From positions 1 through 19,693 of the forward strand of contig NZ_CALBSN010000037.1 in assembly GCF_937967675.1 (NCBI RefSeq): 19,693 nt of DNA. The letters run 5' to 3'. Shown here one piece after another: positions 13,043 to 19,693 of this stretch. Each line of letters opens with the position of its first letter. Position 1 is the stretch's first letter. The notes below the pieces were generated by a model. That model did not search any database and was not told the DNA's origin. It saw only the letters and a program-made list of their open reading frames with translations. Both the position numbers and the translations under genes were made by a program. Source of the stretch: an uncultured Flavobacterium sp. Its GTDB lineage: Bacteria > Bacteroidota > Bacteroidia > Flavobacteriales > Flavobacteriaceae.

Positions 13043-13571
13043 TTTAATTAAAAATCCGTATTTACATGAAGAAATTGCAACCCTAGTTGTATTATTTTTT
13101 TATATTATTTTACGAATTAGCATTGCTAAAGTTGTTAAGCGTTTTGCTCAATTAAATGAAGTTTTAGAACATCGTACAAATTTGATTATCAAATACATAA
13201 ATTTGCTTCTTGTAATTTTAGCTTTGTTATCAATAACTATCATTTGGGGCGTTAAAAAAGATCAAATTTTACTTTTTATTTCTTCAGTTTTTGCGGTTGT
13301 GGGTGTGGCATCTTTTGCGCAATGGTCGATTTTAAGTAACATTACTGCTGGCATTATCATCTTTTTTTCTTATCCTTTTAAAATTGGTGATAAAATTAAA
13401 ATTCATGATAAAGATTTTCCTATTGAAGGTGAGATAGACGATATTAAAGCTTTTTATATTGTATTAAGGACAATAGATGGCGAAATGATTACCTATCCAA
13501 ACAATTTATTAATGCAAAAAGGTATTTCTGTTGTTACAAAATCTTTGGAAGAGAAAGAATTTTATGATTAA
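13035..13571 (+). CDS. Small mechanosensitive ion channel, MscS family
   Basis: A 178-residue MscS-type channel. It has hydrophobic helices at about 15-32 and 52-70 and the pore-lining third helix at about 78-112 (FAVVGVASFAQWSILSNITAG), followed by the beta domain (PFKIGDKIKIHDKDFPIEGEIDDI; DGEMITYPNNLLM). The Gly/Ala pattern of the third helix and the FPFKIGDxI-type turn are family hallmarks. It ends right after the beta domain and lacks the C-terminal alpha/beta vestibule of E. coli MscS (286 residues), a short form also seen in other flavobacteria. The end does not look like a frameshift. Its start overlaps maf by 8 bp, and a bidirectional terminator follows. It presumably releases solutes on hypo-osmotic shock. 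Confidence 0.88.
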   Translation: MFDLIKNPYLHEEIATLVVLFFYIILRISIAKVVKRFAQLNEVLEHRTNLIIKYINLLLVILALLSITIIWGVKKDQILLFISSVFAVVGVASFAQWSILSNITAGIIIFFSYPFKIGDKIKIHDKDFPIEGEIDDIKAFYIVLRTIDGEMITYPNNLLMQKGISVVTKSLEEKEFYD

Positions 13572-13588
13572 ATATTTTAATGAAAAAC

Positions 13589-13628
13589 TTAAAAGCATTT
13601 ACAATTAAGTCATTGTAAATGCTTTTAA
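13589..13628. terminator. Bidirectional terminator between the MscS gene and a convergent unknown gene
   Basis: A perfect 17-bp stem, left arm 13589-13605 and right arm 13612-13628, has the loop TAAGTC. The core is AAAAGCATTTACAAT. A-tract and T-tract arms let it act in both directions, and it lies between convergent genes ending at 13571 and 13641. Confidence 0.88.
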
Positions 13629-13640
13629 ATATTAGTTTAT

Positions 13641-14117
13641 TTAATTCATTATTTCCTTATTAATAATATCATACCATTTTTTTGCTATTCTAAATTCTTC
13701 TCCTATGATGAAATTTTTAGCATCAGCATGAAAGAAAACTAAATGAATTTCTTTGTGATTGTTTAATGATAAATGCAAAGCCAATTTATTAATTTCATGA
13801 TTGTTTTTTGGTACATTTCCGTGTCTGTCAAATTGAACTAAAGAACATTTCTTAACTTCTTTCAAATCAACTACTTCATTGTCTTGAGTTTCTTCCTCTT
13901 TTCTGAAGTAAGCTAACATTTTGCCTTTTAGACCAATTCCTGAATTGTTTGACCAAAAATCGGTTTCTGAAAACTTAGCATTTTTATCTGATGATAATTC
14001 GTTTAACGTGTTTAATAATTGATTTTTTCTCTTTCTAATATTATTATTGATGATGAAAATAGGAATAATAATTAAGGAAAAGAATACGATTCCTATAAAA
14101 GTGTTGGTAATATCCAT
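13641..14117 (-). CDS. Unknown membrane-anchored protein
   Basis: I do not recognise this 158-residue protein. Residues 7-24 form one hydrophobic helix followed by a basic stretch (NNNIRKRKNQ), so the positive-inside rule places the remainder in the cytoplasm. The soluble part is charged, contains FDRHGNVPKNNHEINK near residues 96-111, and ends with a predicted helix (FRIAKKWYDIINKEI). There is one cysteine in the soluble part (near residue 91). It shares the minus strand with the next small gene upstream, 83 bp away. TATACTTG on the minus strand at 14164-14157 is a one-mismatch -7 box. It appears to be a genuine gene because it has a regular start, an anchor and a shared terminator. Confidence 0.65.
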   Translation of the reverse strand: MDITNTFIGIVFFSLIIIPIFIINNNIRKRKNQLLNTLNELSSDKNAKFSETDFWSNNSGIGLKGKMLAYFRKEEETQDNEVVDLKEVKKCSLVQFDRHGNVPKNNHEINKLALHLSLNNHKEIHLVFFHADAKNFIIGEEFRIAKKWYDIINKEIMN

Positions 14118-14200
14118 TTTGAATTTATTTTAAATTAAGTGTATAGTAAAACAACCCAAGTATACTATTTACAAGGGATTAACGAAGCTTAAAATAAATT

Positions 14201-14590
14201 TTACCAGAAATAATGAAATGGAAAAATAATTCTTGAAGTGTTTAAAAACAGACATAAAAGATTCTTTTTAATAAAGAAAACTTCAAAACTATTCCTATTA
14301 AATAACTCCAATTGAATTAAAGAAGTTGGTAATAAAAATGAAGGAATTTGTTTTCTGACACTTTCACTCGAATTCGAAAAATTATGATTCGTTTTTAGAG
14401 AAACTGATTCTTTTTGAATTCCATCTTGATTAAAATCGATCTTCCCTTGACTGAAATTTAAATAAATTTCCTTTGTAGATTCCTTTTTTACAGGTTGAGA
14501 AATTGACAAAGTTTCATCACTACGCAACAACAAATAACCGAATACAAAAACGGTTAAGATAGTTATGATATAATGAGCGACTCTTTTCAA
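14201..14590 (-). CDS. Unknown small protein with N-terminal membrane anchor
   Basis: A 129-residue protein with a hydrophobic segment at about 7-22 (YIITILTVFVFGYLLL) after a short basic start, so a single N-terminal anchor or signal. The middle is Ser, Asn and Lys rich. The C-terminal third is hydrophobic and aromatic (VFFIKKNLLCLFL, IIFPFHYFW), which is unusual for a soluble domain. I know no family for it. It lies 34 bp downstream of the nitronate monooxygenase stop on the same strand, without a clear terminator, so it may be cotranscribed. The odd C-terminus could mean that it is degraded or frameshifted. Moderate confidence that it is translated. Confidence 0.5.
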   Translation of the reverse strand: MKRVAHYIITILTVFVFGYLLLRSDETLSISQPVKKESTKEIYLNFSQGKIDFNQDGIQKESVSLKTNHNFSNSSESVRKQIPSFLLPTSLIQLELFNRNSFEVFFIKKNLLCLFLNTSRIIFPFHYFW

Positions 14591-14624
14591 TGAAATTATT
14601 TTAGCAAATGTATGTATAAATTAA

Positions 14625-15575
14625 CTACTTAACCAATTTTGCTACAATTTCAGAAACTGGTAAAATAGCTTTCGTATTTTCAATACTTGGACCAGCAACC
14701 CAAACGGTTTTGTAAGTTACTTGTGTTGCGGCTTTTTCAGTAGCTTTCATTCCGATGTAAAAACGAATCATTTTGACCCATTTTTTTAGGTTTTTATTTT
14801 TATTTAATAAAGTTTCTAACCACGTTTGTTTAGTTCCTACTTTTTGAACATAAGGCGTATTGATTACTGTACATGGTGTTCCCGAAATTCGTTCTGTCAT
14901 TACGATATCTTTTGCACCATAATCTACACACGCTTGTTTGTATTCTTGAGAAACTCCAGATTCAATTGAAGCAATAAACGGACTTCCTACAGAAACACCA
15001 ACCGCTCCATAACTTAGCATTTTTTCTAAATCGACCTTACTTCCTACTCCACCAGCTGAAATTACTGGTAAAGAAGTATTTTCATTTAAAGATTTTATTA
15101 ATTCTTCCGGACTAATATTTCCTCTATGTCCACCAGCTTGATTATTTACTGCTACTAATGCATCAGCTCCTAAACTTTCTACTTTTTTTGCGAAAGCTAA
15201 ATCAGTTACATCACAAAAAACTTTAATTCCAACTTTATGAGCTTCCTTGATAGTTTCTTCTGGTGAACCTAACGAAGTTAGAATGAAATCAACTTTTTCT
15301 TCACACAAAATACGTAATTGTTCTTTGTATTTAACGTTGGATTTGTTTACTATTAAATTAAATCCAAAACTTCCGCCTGGAACTTTAGCCGCTTTTAATT
15401 CGTGAATTGCGGATTTTAATTCTTCTAAAGTTCTGTAATTCAATGCTGGAATACAACCTGCTACTCCACTCTTCATTCCTTCAATAACCATTTTAGTATT
15501 TGAAACTAAAAACATAGGAGCCATAATTACAGGATGAGTAATTTGTAAAATCGAAGTCAAAGATTGTTTTTCCAT
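14625..15575 (-). CDS. Nitronate monooxygenase (2-nitropropane dioxygenase family)
   Basis: An FMN-dependent TIM-barrel enzyme that oxidises alkyl nitronates such as propionate-3-nitronate. The length is 316 residues from MEKQSLTSIL; an in-frame ATG at 15596 adds a non-conserved lead and is rejected. Seen in the sequence: the N-terminal HPVIMAPM strand (14-21), the catalytic-region AVNNQAGGHRG with H150, the FMN phosphate-binding ISAGGVGS (172-179), and VSVGSPFIAS (195-204). This gives the expected order for the PF03060 family. FabK-type enoyl reductases share the fold, but the AGGHRG motif and length favour nitronate monooxygenase. It is divergent from the metalloprotease gene across a 175-bp spacer containing a 12-bp palindrome. 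Confidence 0.87.
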   Translation of the reverse strand: MEKQSLTSILQITHPVIMAPMFLVSNTKMVIEGMKSGVAGCIPALNYRTLEELKSAIHELKAAKVPGGSFGFNLIVNKSNVKYKEQLRILCEEKVDFILTSLGSPEETIKEAHKVGIKVFCDVTDLAFAKKVESLGADALVAVNNQAGGHRGNISPEELIKSLNENTSLPVISAGGVGSKVDLEKMLSYGAVGVSVGSPFIASIESGVSQEYKQACVDYGAKDIVMTERISGTPCTVINTPYVQKVGTKQTWLETLLNKNKNLKKWVKMIRFYIGMKATEKAATQVTYKTVWVAGPSIENTKAILPVSEIVAKLVK

Positions 15576-15617
15576 ATAAATTAAATTTAAAATCAAAATT
15601 ACAAAAAAAGCAAATAC

Positions 15618-15629
15618 TATGCATGCATA
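15618..15629. promoter_or_regulatory. 12-bp perfect palindrome TATGCATGCATA in the divergent spacer
   Basis: The dyad is 43 bp upstream of the nitronate monooxygenase start. On the minus strand, TAGTATTTG (15619-15611) overlaps its edge and resembles a -7 box with one extra base. A palindrome in that position could be an operator. It is a short, alternating purine-pyrimidine sequence and could be chance. Confidence 0.35.
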
Positions 15630-15725
15630 ATAAAGTTAAAATGTAATTTTAAAAAAACTTATAGAATTTAATGTTAAAATTCTTAATAAAAACTTAATTG
15701 AGATACATAAAACAAAGAATTCAAA

Positions 15726-15733
15726 TAAATTTG
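15726..15733 (+). promoter_or_regulatory. Predicted -7 promoter box of the metalloprotease gene
   Basis: TAAATTTG is a full TAnnTTTG match, 17 nt before the ATG at 15751. The nearest TTG upstream (15698-15700) is 25 bp away, longer than ideal. Confidence 0.5.
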
Positions 15734-15750
15734 AATAAACTAACAAAAAA

Positions 15751-18291
15751 ATGAAAAACAAACTAACATTATTGAGTAGTCTTTTAGTACTATTTCTATT
15801 TTCTTGTAGTGCAACACAAAACAAGAAGAAAACCACAAATGGTAATAAAACGGCAACTGTTGCTACAGATACAAAAAAACCAGAAGGCAAAAAAGAACCA
15901 AAACCTTACAAGAAAGTAATTGATTCTACCGCTGTTACTCAAAAAGGATTAGTTGATGTTCATAAGGTAGGTGATAAATATTTATTTGAAATTGCTGATT
16001 CTTTAATCGGCAAAGAAATCATGACGATAACTCGATATTCAAAAACACCTGCTGGTGGTGGTATATTTGGAGGTGAAGAAGTTAACAGACAAGTAATTAA
16101 GTTTGAAAAAGGATTAAACCACAACATTCTTGTACGCTCAGTAACTTATGTTATTACTACCCCAGATGAAGATAAGCCGATTACAAAAGCAGTTAAAAAC
16201 TCTAGTGCCGATCCAATTATTGGAAATTATGAAGTATTAGCATACAAAAAAGATGTAAGTGGAAAAGAAAATGTAGGTTATGTTATCGATATGACATCGG
16301 CTTTTGATTCAGATTTACAAACTTTTTCCTTAGGTTCTATAGACAAACAATTACTTAAAATTCAAGCTTTTCAAAAAGACAGATCATTTATTCAAAGCAT
16401 CAAAAGTTTTCCAATAAATACAGAAATTAGAACGGTTAAAACTTTTACTACCGTTCCAAGACAAATCTCTTTATCACCAACACCAAGAATTGGAACTGAT
16501 TTGCCAGCAGGACTTGATGCAGGAGTTGTAACATTTGAGTTTAATACCTCAATGATATTATTACCACAAAAGCCAATGAGAAAAAGAGCTTTTGATAAGC
16601 GAGTTGGATATTTTGCTAATGATTATGATGTTTTTGAAGAAGATTCTCAAAAAGCTGATAAAGAAATTTTTGCTGTTAGATGGAGATTAGAACCTAAAAA
16701 TGCGGAAGATGCAGAAAAACAAAAAAGAGGAGAATTAATCGAACCTAAAAAACCTATCGTTTATTATTTAGATCCTGCAACTCCAGACAAGTGGAAACCT
16801 TTCATTAAACAAGGTATCGACGACTGGCAAGAAGCATTTGAATTTGCTGGTTGGAAAAACGCAATTCGTGGGGAATATTGGCCAGAAAATAATCCTGAAA
16901 TGAGCTTAGAAGATGCACGTTTTTCAGTGTTACGTTATTTTGCAGCAGATATTCAAAATGCTTATGGACCAAATGTTCACGACCCAAGAACAGGTGAAAT
17001 TATGGAAAGTCACATTGGATGGTACCATAATATTATGAGTTTATTGCGCGATTGGTATTTAATTCAAACTGCGGCAGTTGATCCACAAGCTAGAAATAAA
17101 AAATTTGACGATAAATTAATGGGCGAATTAATTCGATTTGTAGCGGCTCATGAAGTAGGCCATACTTTAGGATTACGTCATAACATGGGAGCAAGTTTTG
17201 CAACTCCAGTAGAAAAATTAAGAGATCCTGAGTTCCAAAAGAAAAACGGTCACACCTCATCTATCATGGATTATGCTCGTTTTAACTATGTAGCGCAACC
17301 AGAAGATGGTGTAAAAGATTTATTCCCAAGAATTGGTGATTATGACAAATGGGCTATTAAATGGGGATATTCGTATTTTAATGATGCTAAAGACGAAGAT
17401 ACTGAAAAAGCATTATTGAATGAGATGACCAAAGACGCATACAAAAATCGTCGTTTGTGGTTTGGTACTGAAACAAATCCTTATGACCCACGCTATCAAA
17501 CTGAAGATTTAGGGGATAATGCAATGAAAGCTTCTGTATATGGTATTAAAAACTTGAAAAGAATTTTACCTAACTTAATTGAATGGAGCAAAGAAGAAGG
17601 TGAAGATTATGATGAATTAAATGGTTTGTACAACTCGCTAACTGGTCAGTACAGACGTTATATGGGACATGTTACTAAAAACGTTGGTGGTATTTACGAA
17701 ACTCCAAAAACATACGACATGCAAGGTGACAAATACGAAGTTGTTCCATCATCAATTCAAAATGAAGCTGTTGCTTTCTTAAATGAGCAATTATTTAAAA
17801 CCCCAAAATGGTTATTAGATCAAAATATTTTATCTAAAATTAGACCAGAAAACGGCGTTGAAGTAATTAAGTCAATTCAAGACGGTACTTTATCAAGTTT
17901 ATTGGCTGGAGATCGTTTGGTTCGATTATTAGAAACTTCTTCACAAAGCAAAGCAAATTATTCAGTTGATGAATTAATGAGCGATTTAAGAAAAGGTATT
18001 TTTTCTGAAGTAAGAACAAATGCACCAATTGATATTTACAGAAGAAATCTTCAAAAATTATATGTATCAAAATTAATTGAAACAATGTCAAGCGATAAAA
18101 ACAATGTTGCTTTCTTCAATGGAAGAAGAATTGTTTTAGCGGATACCGATATCCCTTCAATTGCTCGTGGTCAATTAAATGAATTAAAAAATCAATTAAA
18201 ATCAACTGCTGCAGCTTCTTCTGATCGATTGACTAAATTCCATTTAAATGATTTAGTTGCGAGAATTGAAAATGCTATGAAGCCAAAATAA
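15751..18291 (+). CDS. Zinc-dependent metalloprotease lipoprotein (DUF5118/DUF5117/DUF4953 family)
   Basis: An 846-residue surface or periplasmic protease. Residues 1-19 form a lipoprotein signal with FSC and C19 as lipidation site, followed by a Lys/Thr-rich linker. A DUF5118-like segment follows at about 45-95, then a DUF5117-like beta-rich region (about 95-285) and the DUF4953 catalytic region (about 380-700). The metzincin zinc site is HEVGHTLGLRH, with H467, E468, H471 and H477, and the Met-turn is SSIMDY with M506. All metal ligands and the general base are present. The family is widespread in Bacteroidota, sometimes paired with SusC/SusD or TonB systems, but none is adjacent here. Substrate unknown. 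It is divergent from the nitronate monooxygenase and ends at a strong bidirectional terminator. Confidence 0.93.
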   Translation: MKNKLTLLSSLLVLFLFSCSATQNKKKTTNGNKTATVATDTKKPEGKKEPKPYKKVIDSTAVTQKGLVDVHKVGDKYLFEIADSLIGKEIMTITRYSKTPAGGGIFGGEEVNRQVIKFEKGLNHNILVRSVTYVITTPDEDKPITKAVKNSSADPIIGNYEVLAYKKDVSGKENVGYVIDMTSAFDSDLQTFSLGSIDKQLLKIQAFQKDRSFIQSIKSFPINTEIRTVKTFTTVPRQISLSPTPRIGTDLPAGLDAGVVTFEFNTSMILLPQKPMRKRAFDKRVGYFANDYDVFEEDSQKADKEIFAVRWRLEPKNAEDAEKQKRGELIEPKKPIVYYLDPATPDKWKPFIKQGIDDWQEAFEFAGWKNAIRGEYWPENNPEMSLEDARFSVLRYFAADIQNAYGPNVHDPRTGEIMESHIGWYHNIMSLLRDWYLIQTAAVDPQARNKKFDDKLMGELIRFVAAHEVGHTLGLRHNMGASFATPVEKLRDPEFQKKNGHTSSIMDYARFNYVAQPEDGVKDLFPRIGDYDKWAIKWGYSYFNDAKDEDTEKALLNEMTKDAYKNRRLWFGTETNPYDPRYQTEDLGDNAMKASVYGIKNLKRILPNLIEWSKEEGEDYDELNGLYNSLTGQYRRYMGHVTKNVGGIYETPKTYDMQGDKYEVVPSSIQNEAVAFLNEQLFKTPKWLLDQNILSKIRPENGVEVIKSIQDGTLSSLLAGDRLVRLLETSSQSKANYSVDELMSDLRKGIFSEVRTNAPIDIYRRNLQKLYVSKLIETMSSDKNNVAFFNGRRIVLADTDIPSIARGQLNELKNQLKSTAAASSDRLTKFHLNDLVARIENAMKPK

Positions 18292-18309
18292 AAATTGAAT
18301 ATTAAAAAT

Positions 18310-18342
18310 AAAGGGGAAAGTTGTAAAGCTCTCCCCTTTTTA
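18310..18342. terminator. Bidirectional terminator after the metalloprotease gene
   Basis: AAAGGGGAAAG (18310-18320) pairs with CTCTCCCCTTT (18329-18339) with one internal mismatch and an 8-nt loop. T-rich tracts lie on both sides. It separates convergent genes. Confidence 0.88.
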
Positions 18343-18362
18343 ATTTTAATAATAAACAGAAT

Positions 18363-18992
18363 TTATCTTTTCTTTTTTGTTCCTGAAGACTTCGGAGCAC
18401 CTTTTATTTCATATTTACCTGTAGTTACATTGTAAACATAAATGCTGTTTTGAGTTTTCGTTTTTAGAGCAAAACTTCCATCAGCGTTCAACACAAATTC
18501 AAAACCTTCATTTCTATTTTTTTCAACATCATGAGAAGCGGTTTTGTTAGCATCTAAAAAAACCGTTTCCTTAATATGACTCGACTTTTGAGTATTTCCT
18601 AACAAAAGCGTTTTTGATTCAATATCCCAAAGTTGATCTTCTGTAACATTACCATTTTCTTTTTTTAGTTTGGTATCAATTTTAATTTCTTCTTGCCAGT
18701 TTACATGATAAAACTTTTTTCCTTGCGTTGAAAAACTTTTTACAACAAAACCAGTTGGTTTAAAATCCGTTTTTTCAAGTTTTTTTACTTCTAGTGTATC
18801 TACTTTATCTTCATTTTTGACAAAAAGAACTACTCGCTTTCCTGATTTATCAGAAATAACCTCAGCAGAAATGTTATCAACTTTCGTTAAAACAACATTT
18901 TTTGAAGCTGCTGCTTTTGCTTTTGTTTTTCCTTTTTGAGCGATTCCGATTGTTGATATTGATAAAATAAGAAGTAAAAATAGTTTTTTCAT
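18363..18992 (-). CDS. Unknown secreted protein
   Basis: A 209-residue protein with a clear Sec signal peptide (MKKLFLLLILSISTIGIAQ, cleavage near A18/Q19) followed by a Lys/Ala-rich stretch (KGKTKAKAAASK) and a Lys-rich end (GTKKKR). The mature part is rich in Lys, Thr, Val and beta-forming residues (VVLFVKNEDKVDTLEVKKLE; SIYVYNVTTGKYEIKG), consistent with a basic periplasmic beta protein. No cysteine or recognised motif is present, so I cannot assign a family. It is the only gene between the metalloprotease (convergent) and dnaK (same strand, upstream). The dnaK terminator separates it from dnaK, so it probably has its own promoter; TATATTGG on the minus strand near 19023-19016 is a one-mismatch -7 box. 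Confidence 0.78.
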   Translation of the reverse strand: MKKLFLLLILSISTIGIAQKGKTKAKAAASKNVVLTKVDNISAEVISDKSGKRVVLFVKNEDKVDTLEVKKLEKTDFKPTGFVVKSFSTQGKKFYHVNWQEEIKIDTKLKKENGNVTEDQLWDIESKTLLLGNTQKSSHIKETVFLDANKTASHDVEKNRNEGFEFVLNADGSFALKTKTQNSIYVYNVTTGKYEIKGAPKSSGTKKKR

Positions 18993-19054
18993 AATAGTAG
19001 GTTGTTAATTAGGTTACCAATATACAAAAAAATTAAAACGAACTATGTTAAATA

Positions 19055-19084
19055 AAAAAACCGAATCATTGCTGATTCGGTTTT
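19055..19084 (-). terminator. Rho-independent terminator of dnaK
   Basis: AAAACCGAATCA (19057-19068) pairs perfectly with TGATTCGGTTTT (19073-19084) around a 4-nt loop. On the minus strand it is followed by T residues. It lies 22 bp past the dnaK stop. Confidence 0.92.
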
Positions 19085-19106
19085 ATATTTATTTTCGATT
19101 TGAAAA

Positions 19107-19693
19107 TTACTTCACTTCTTCGAAATCTACATCTTGCGTTTGATCTCCAGAAGCGTTTGCTTGAGGTTCTGCTTGTGCAGCTCCACCATCAGCTTGTGCT
19201 TTGTACATTTCTTCTGATGCATTTTTCCAAGCTTCATTGATTTTATCCAAAGCTGGTGTAATCGTTGCTACATCTTTAGTTTCGTAAGCTGCTTTTAATT
19301 CATTTAAAGCACTTTCGATAGCTCCTTTGTTAGCATCAGATAATTTATCTCCAAACTCTCCTAATTGTTTCTCTGTTTGGAAAATCATTGAATCCGCTTC
19401 GTTTAATTTATCTGCTTTTTCTTTTGCTAAACGATCTGCTTCAGCATTCATTTCAGCATCTTTTTTCATTTTCTCGATTTCTTCTGGAGTTAATCCTGAA
19501 GAAGCTTCGATACGAATATCATGTGATTTTCCTGTTCCTTTGTCTGTAGCAGAAACTTTGATGATACCATTCGCATCAATATCAAAAGTTACTTCAATTT
19601 GAGGAACGCCTCTTGGTGCTGGTGGAATACCATCTAAGTGGAAACGACCAATTGTTTTGTTATCATTTGCCATTGGTCTTTCTCCTTGTAAAA
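19107..19693 (-). CDS. dnaK: DnaK chaperone, C-terminal part (5' end beyond the window)
   Basis: The visible 195 residues are the last part of the Hsp70 chaperone DnaK: the end of the beta substrate-binding domain (LQGERPMANDNKTIGRF, GIPPAPRGVPQIEVTFDID, GIIKVSATDKGTGK) and then the alpha-helical lid (SSGLTPEEIEKMKKDAEMNAEAD onward). It ends in a disordered Ala/Gln-rich tail closing with QDVDFEEVK, the acidic C-terminus typical of DnaK. The frame stays open to the window edge at 19693 with the family sequence continuing, so the Met at 19673 is internal and not a start. The ATPase domain and promoter are outside the window. It is followed by its terminator. Confidence 0.97.
   Translation of the reverse strand, partial: LQGERPMANDNKTIGRFHLDGIPPAPRGVPQIEVTFDIDANGIIKVSATDKGTGKSHDIRIEASSGLTPEEIEKMKKDAEMNAEADRLAKEKADKLNEADSMIFQTEKQLGEFGDKLSDANKGAIESALNELKAAYETKDVATITPALDKINEAWKNASEEMYKAQADGGAAQAEPQANASGDQTQDVDFEEVK

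Noticed and set aside
15636..15890. An 84-codon minus-strand frame rich in Phe, Leu and Val overlapping the metalloprotease start
   Set aside because: It is the complement of the lipoprotein signal and Lys-rich linker of the plus-strand gene and spans its promoter; no independent support.
19327..19602. A 91-codon plus-strand frame within dnaK
   Set aside because: It is antisense to the DnaK lid region; the Ser/Phe-rich product is typical of a shadow frame.
19671..19673. Met at 19673 as a start for a small DnaK-like gene
   Set aside because: The frame continues to the window edge as LQGERP, the normal DnaK sequence before this Met, so the gene is simply cut by the window.

Overview
The window comes from an AT-rich member of the Bacteroidota, most likely a Flavobacterium-type Flavobacteriaceae genome. 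The evidence is low GC throughout, starts without Shine-Dalgarno sequences, several TAnnTTTG (-7) boxes 18-32 nt before start codons, lipoprotein and secreted families typical of the group, and flavobacterial intergenic micro-repeats. Coding is dense, with about 17 complete genes and one partial gene. No tRNA, rRNA, IS element, prophage or CRISPR array is visible.

Layout. Positions 1-382 hold two full copies and one partial copy of a 183-bp tandem repeat that ends inside the start of a tolC-like gene (383-1687). A bestrophin-family channel gene (1733-2596) follows. A perfect -7 box then precedes a small HEPN/AbiU2-like gene (2654-3172), which is coupled to a lipoprotein proline-iminopeptidase-like hydrolase (3175-4188), and a terminator closes the unit. 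Next is an AraC-type regulator (4253-5176), convergent with an aldehyde dehydrogenase-DUF779 pair on the minus strand (7174-5212). The dehydrogenase promoter carries two 10-bp direct repeats 21 bp apart, the geometry expected for an AraC-family activator, so these three genes probably form one aldehyde-responsive module.

The middle is housekeeping: pheT (7443-9872), with a 13-bp tandem repeat between its stop codon and terminator, then a tightly packed + strand series. The series is a DUF2520 Rossmann protein, a KdsC-type HAD phosphatase, a UbiA prenyltransferase, Maf, and a short MscS channel. Successive starts overlap the previous stops by 17, 8 and 8 bp, broken only by a 218-bp gap rich in CGCAAAG words between kdsC and ubiA.

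The right third holds two small unknown membrane-anchored proteins and a nitronate monooxygenase on the minus strand, a divergent 846-residue lipoprotein metzincin protease on the plus strand, a secreted unknown protein on the minus strand, and the C-terminal part of DnaK running off the right edge. Convergent gene pairs are separated by strong hairpins.

No clearly new multi-gene system is evident. The items most worth a second look are the tandem array that triplicates the tolC translation start region, the solitary HEPN candidate, the putative AraC half-sites, and the number of different short tandem repeats placed at gene ends.
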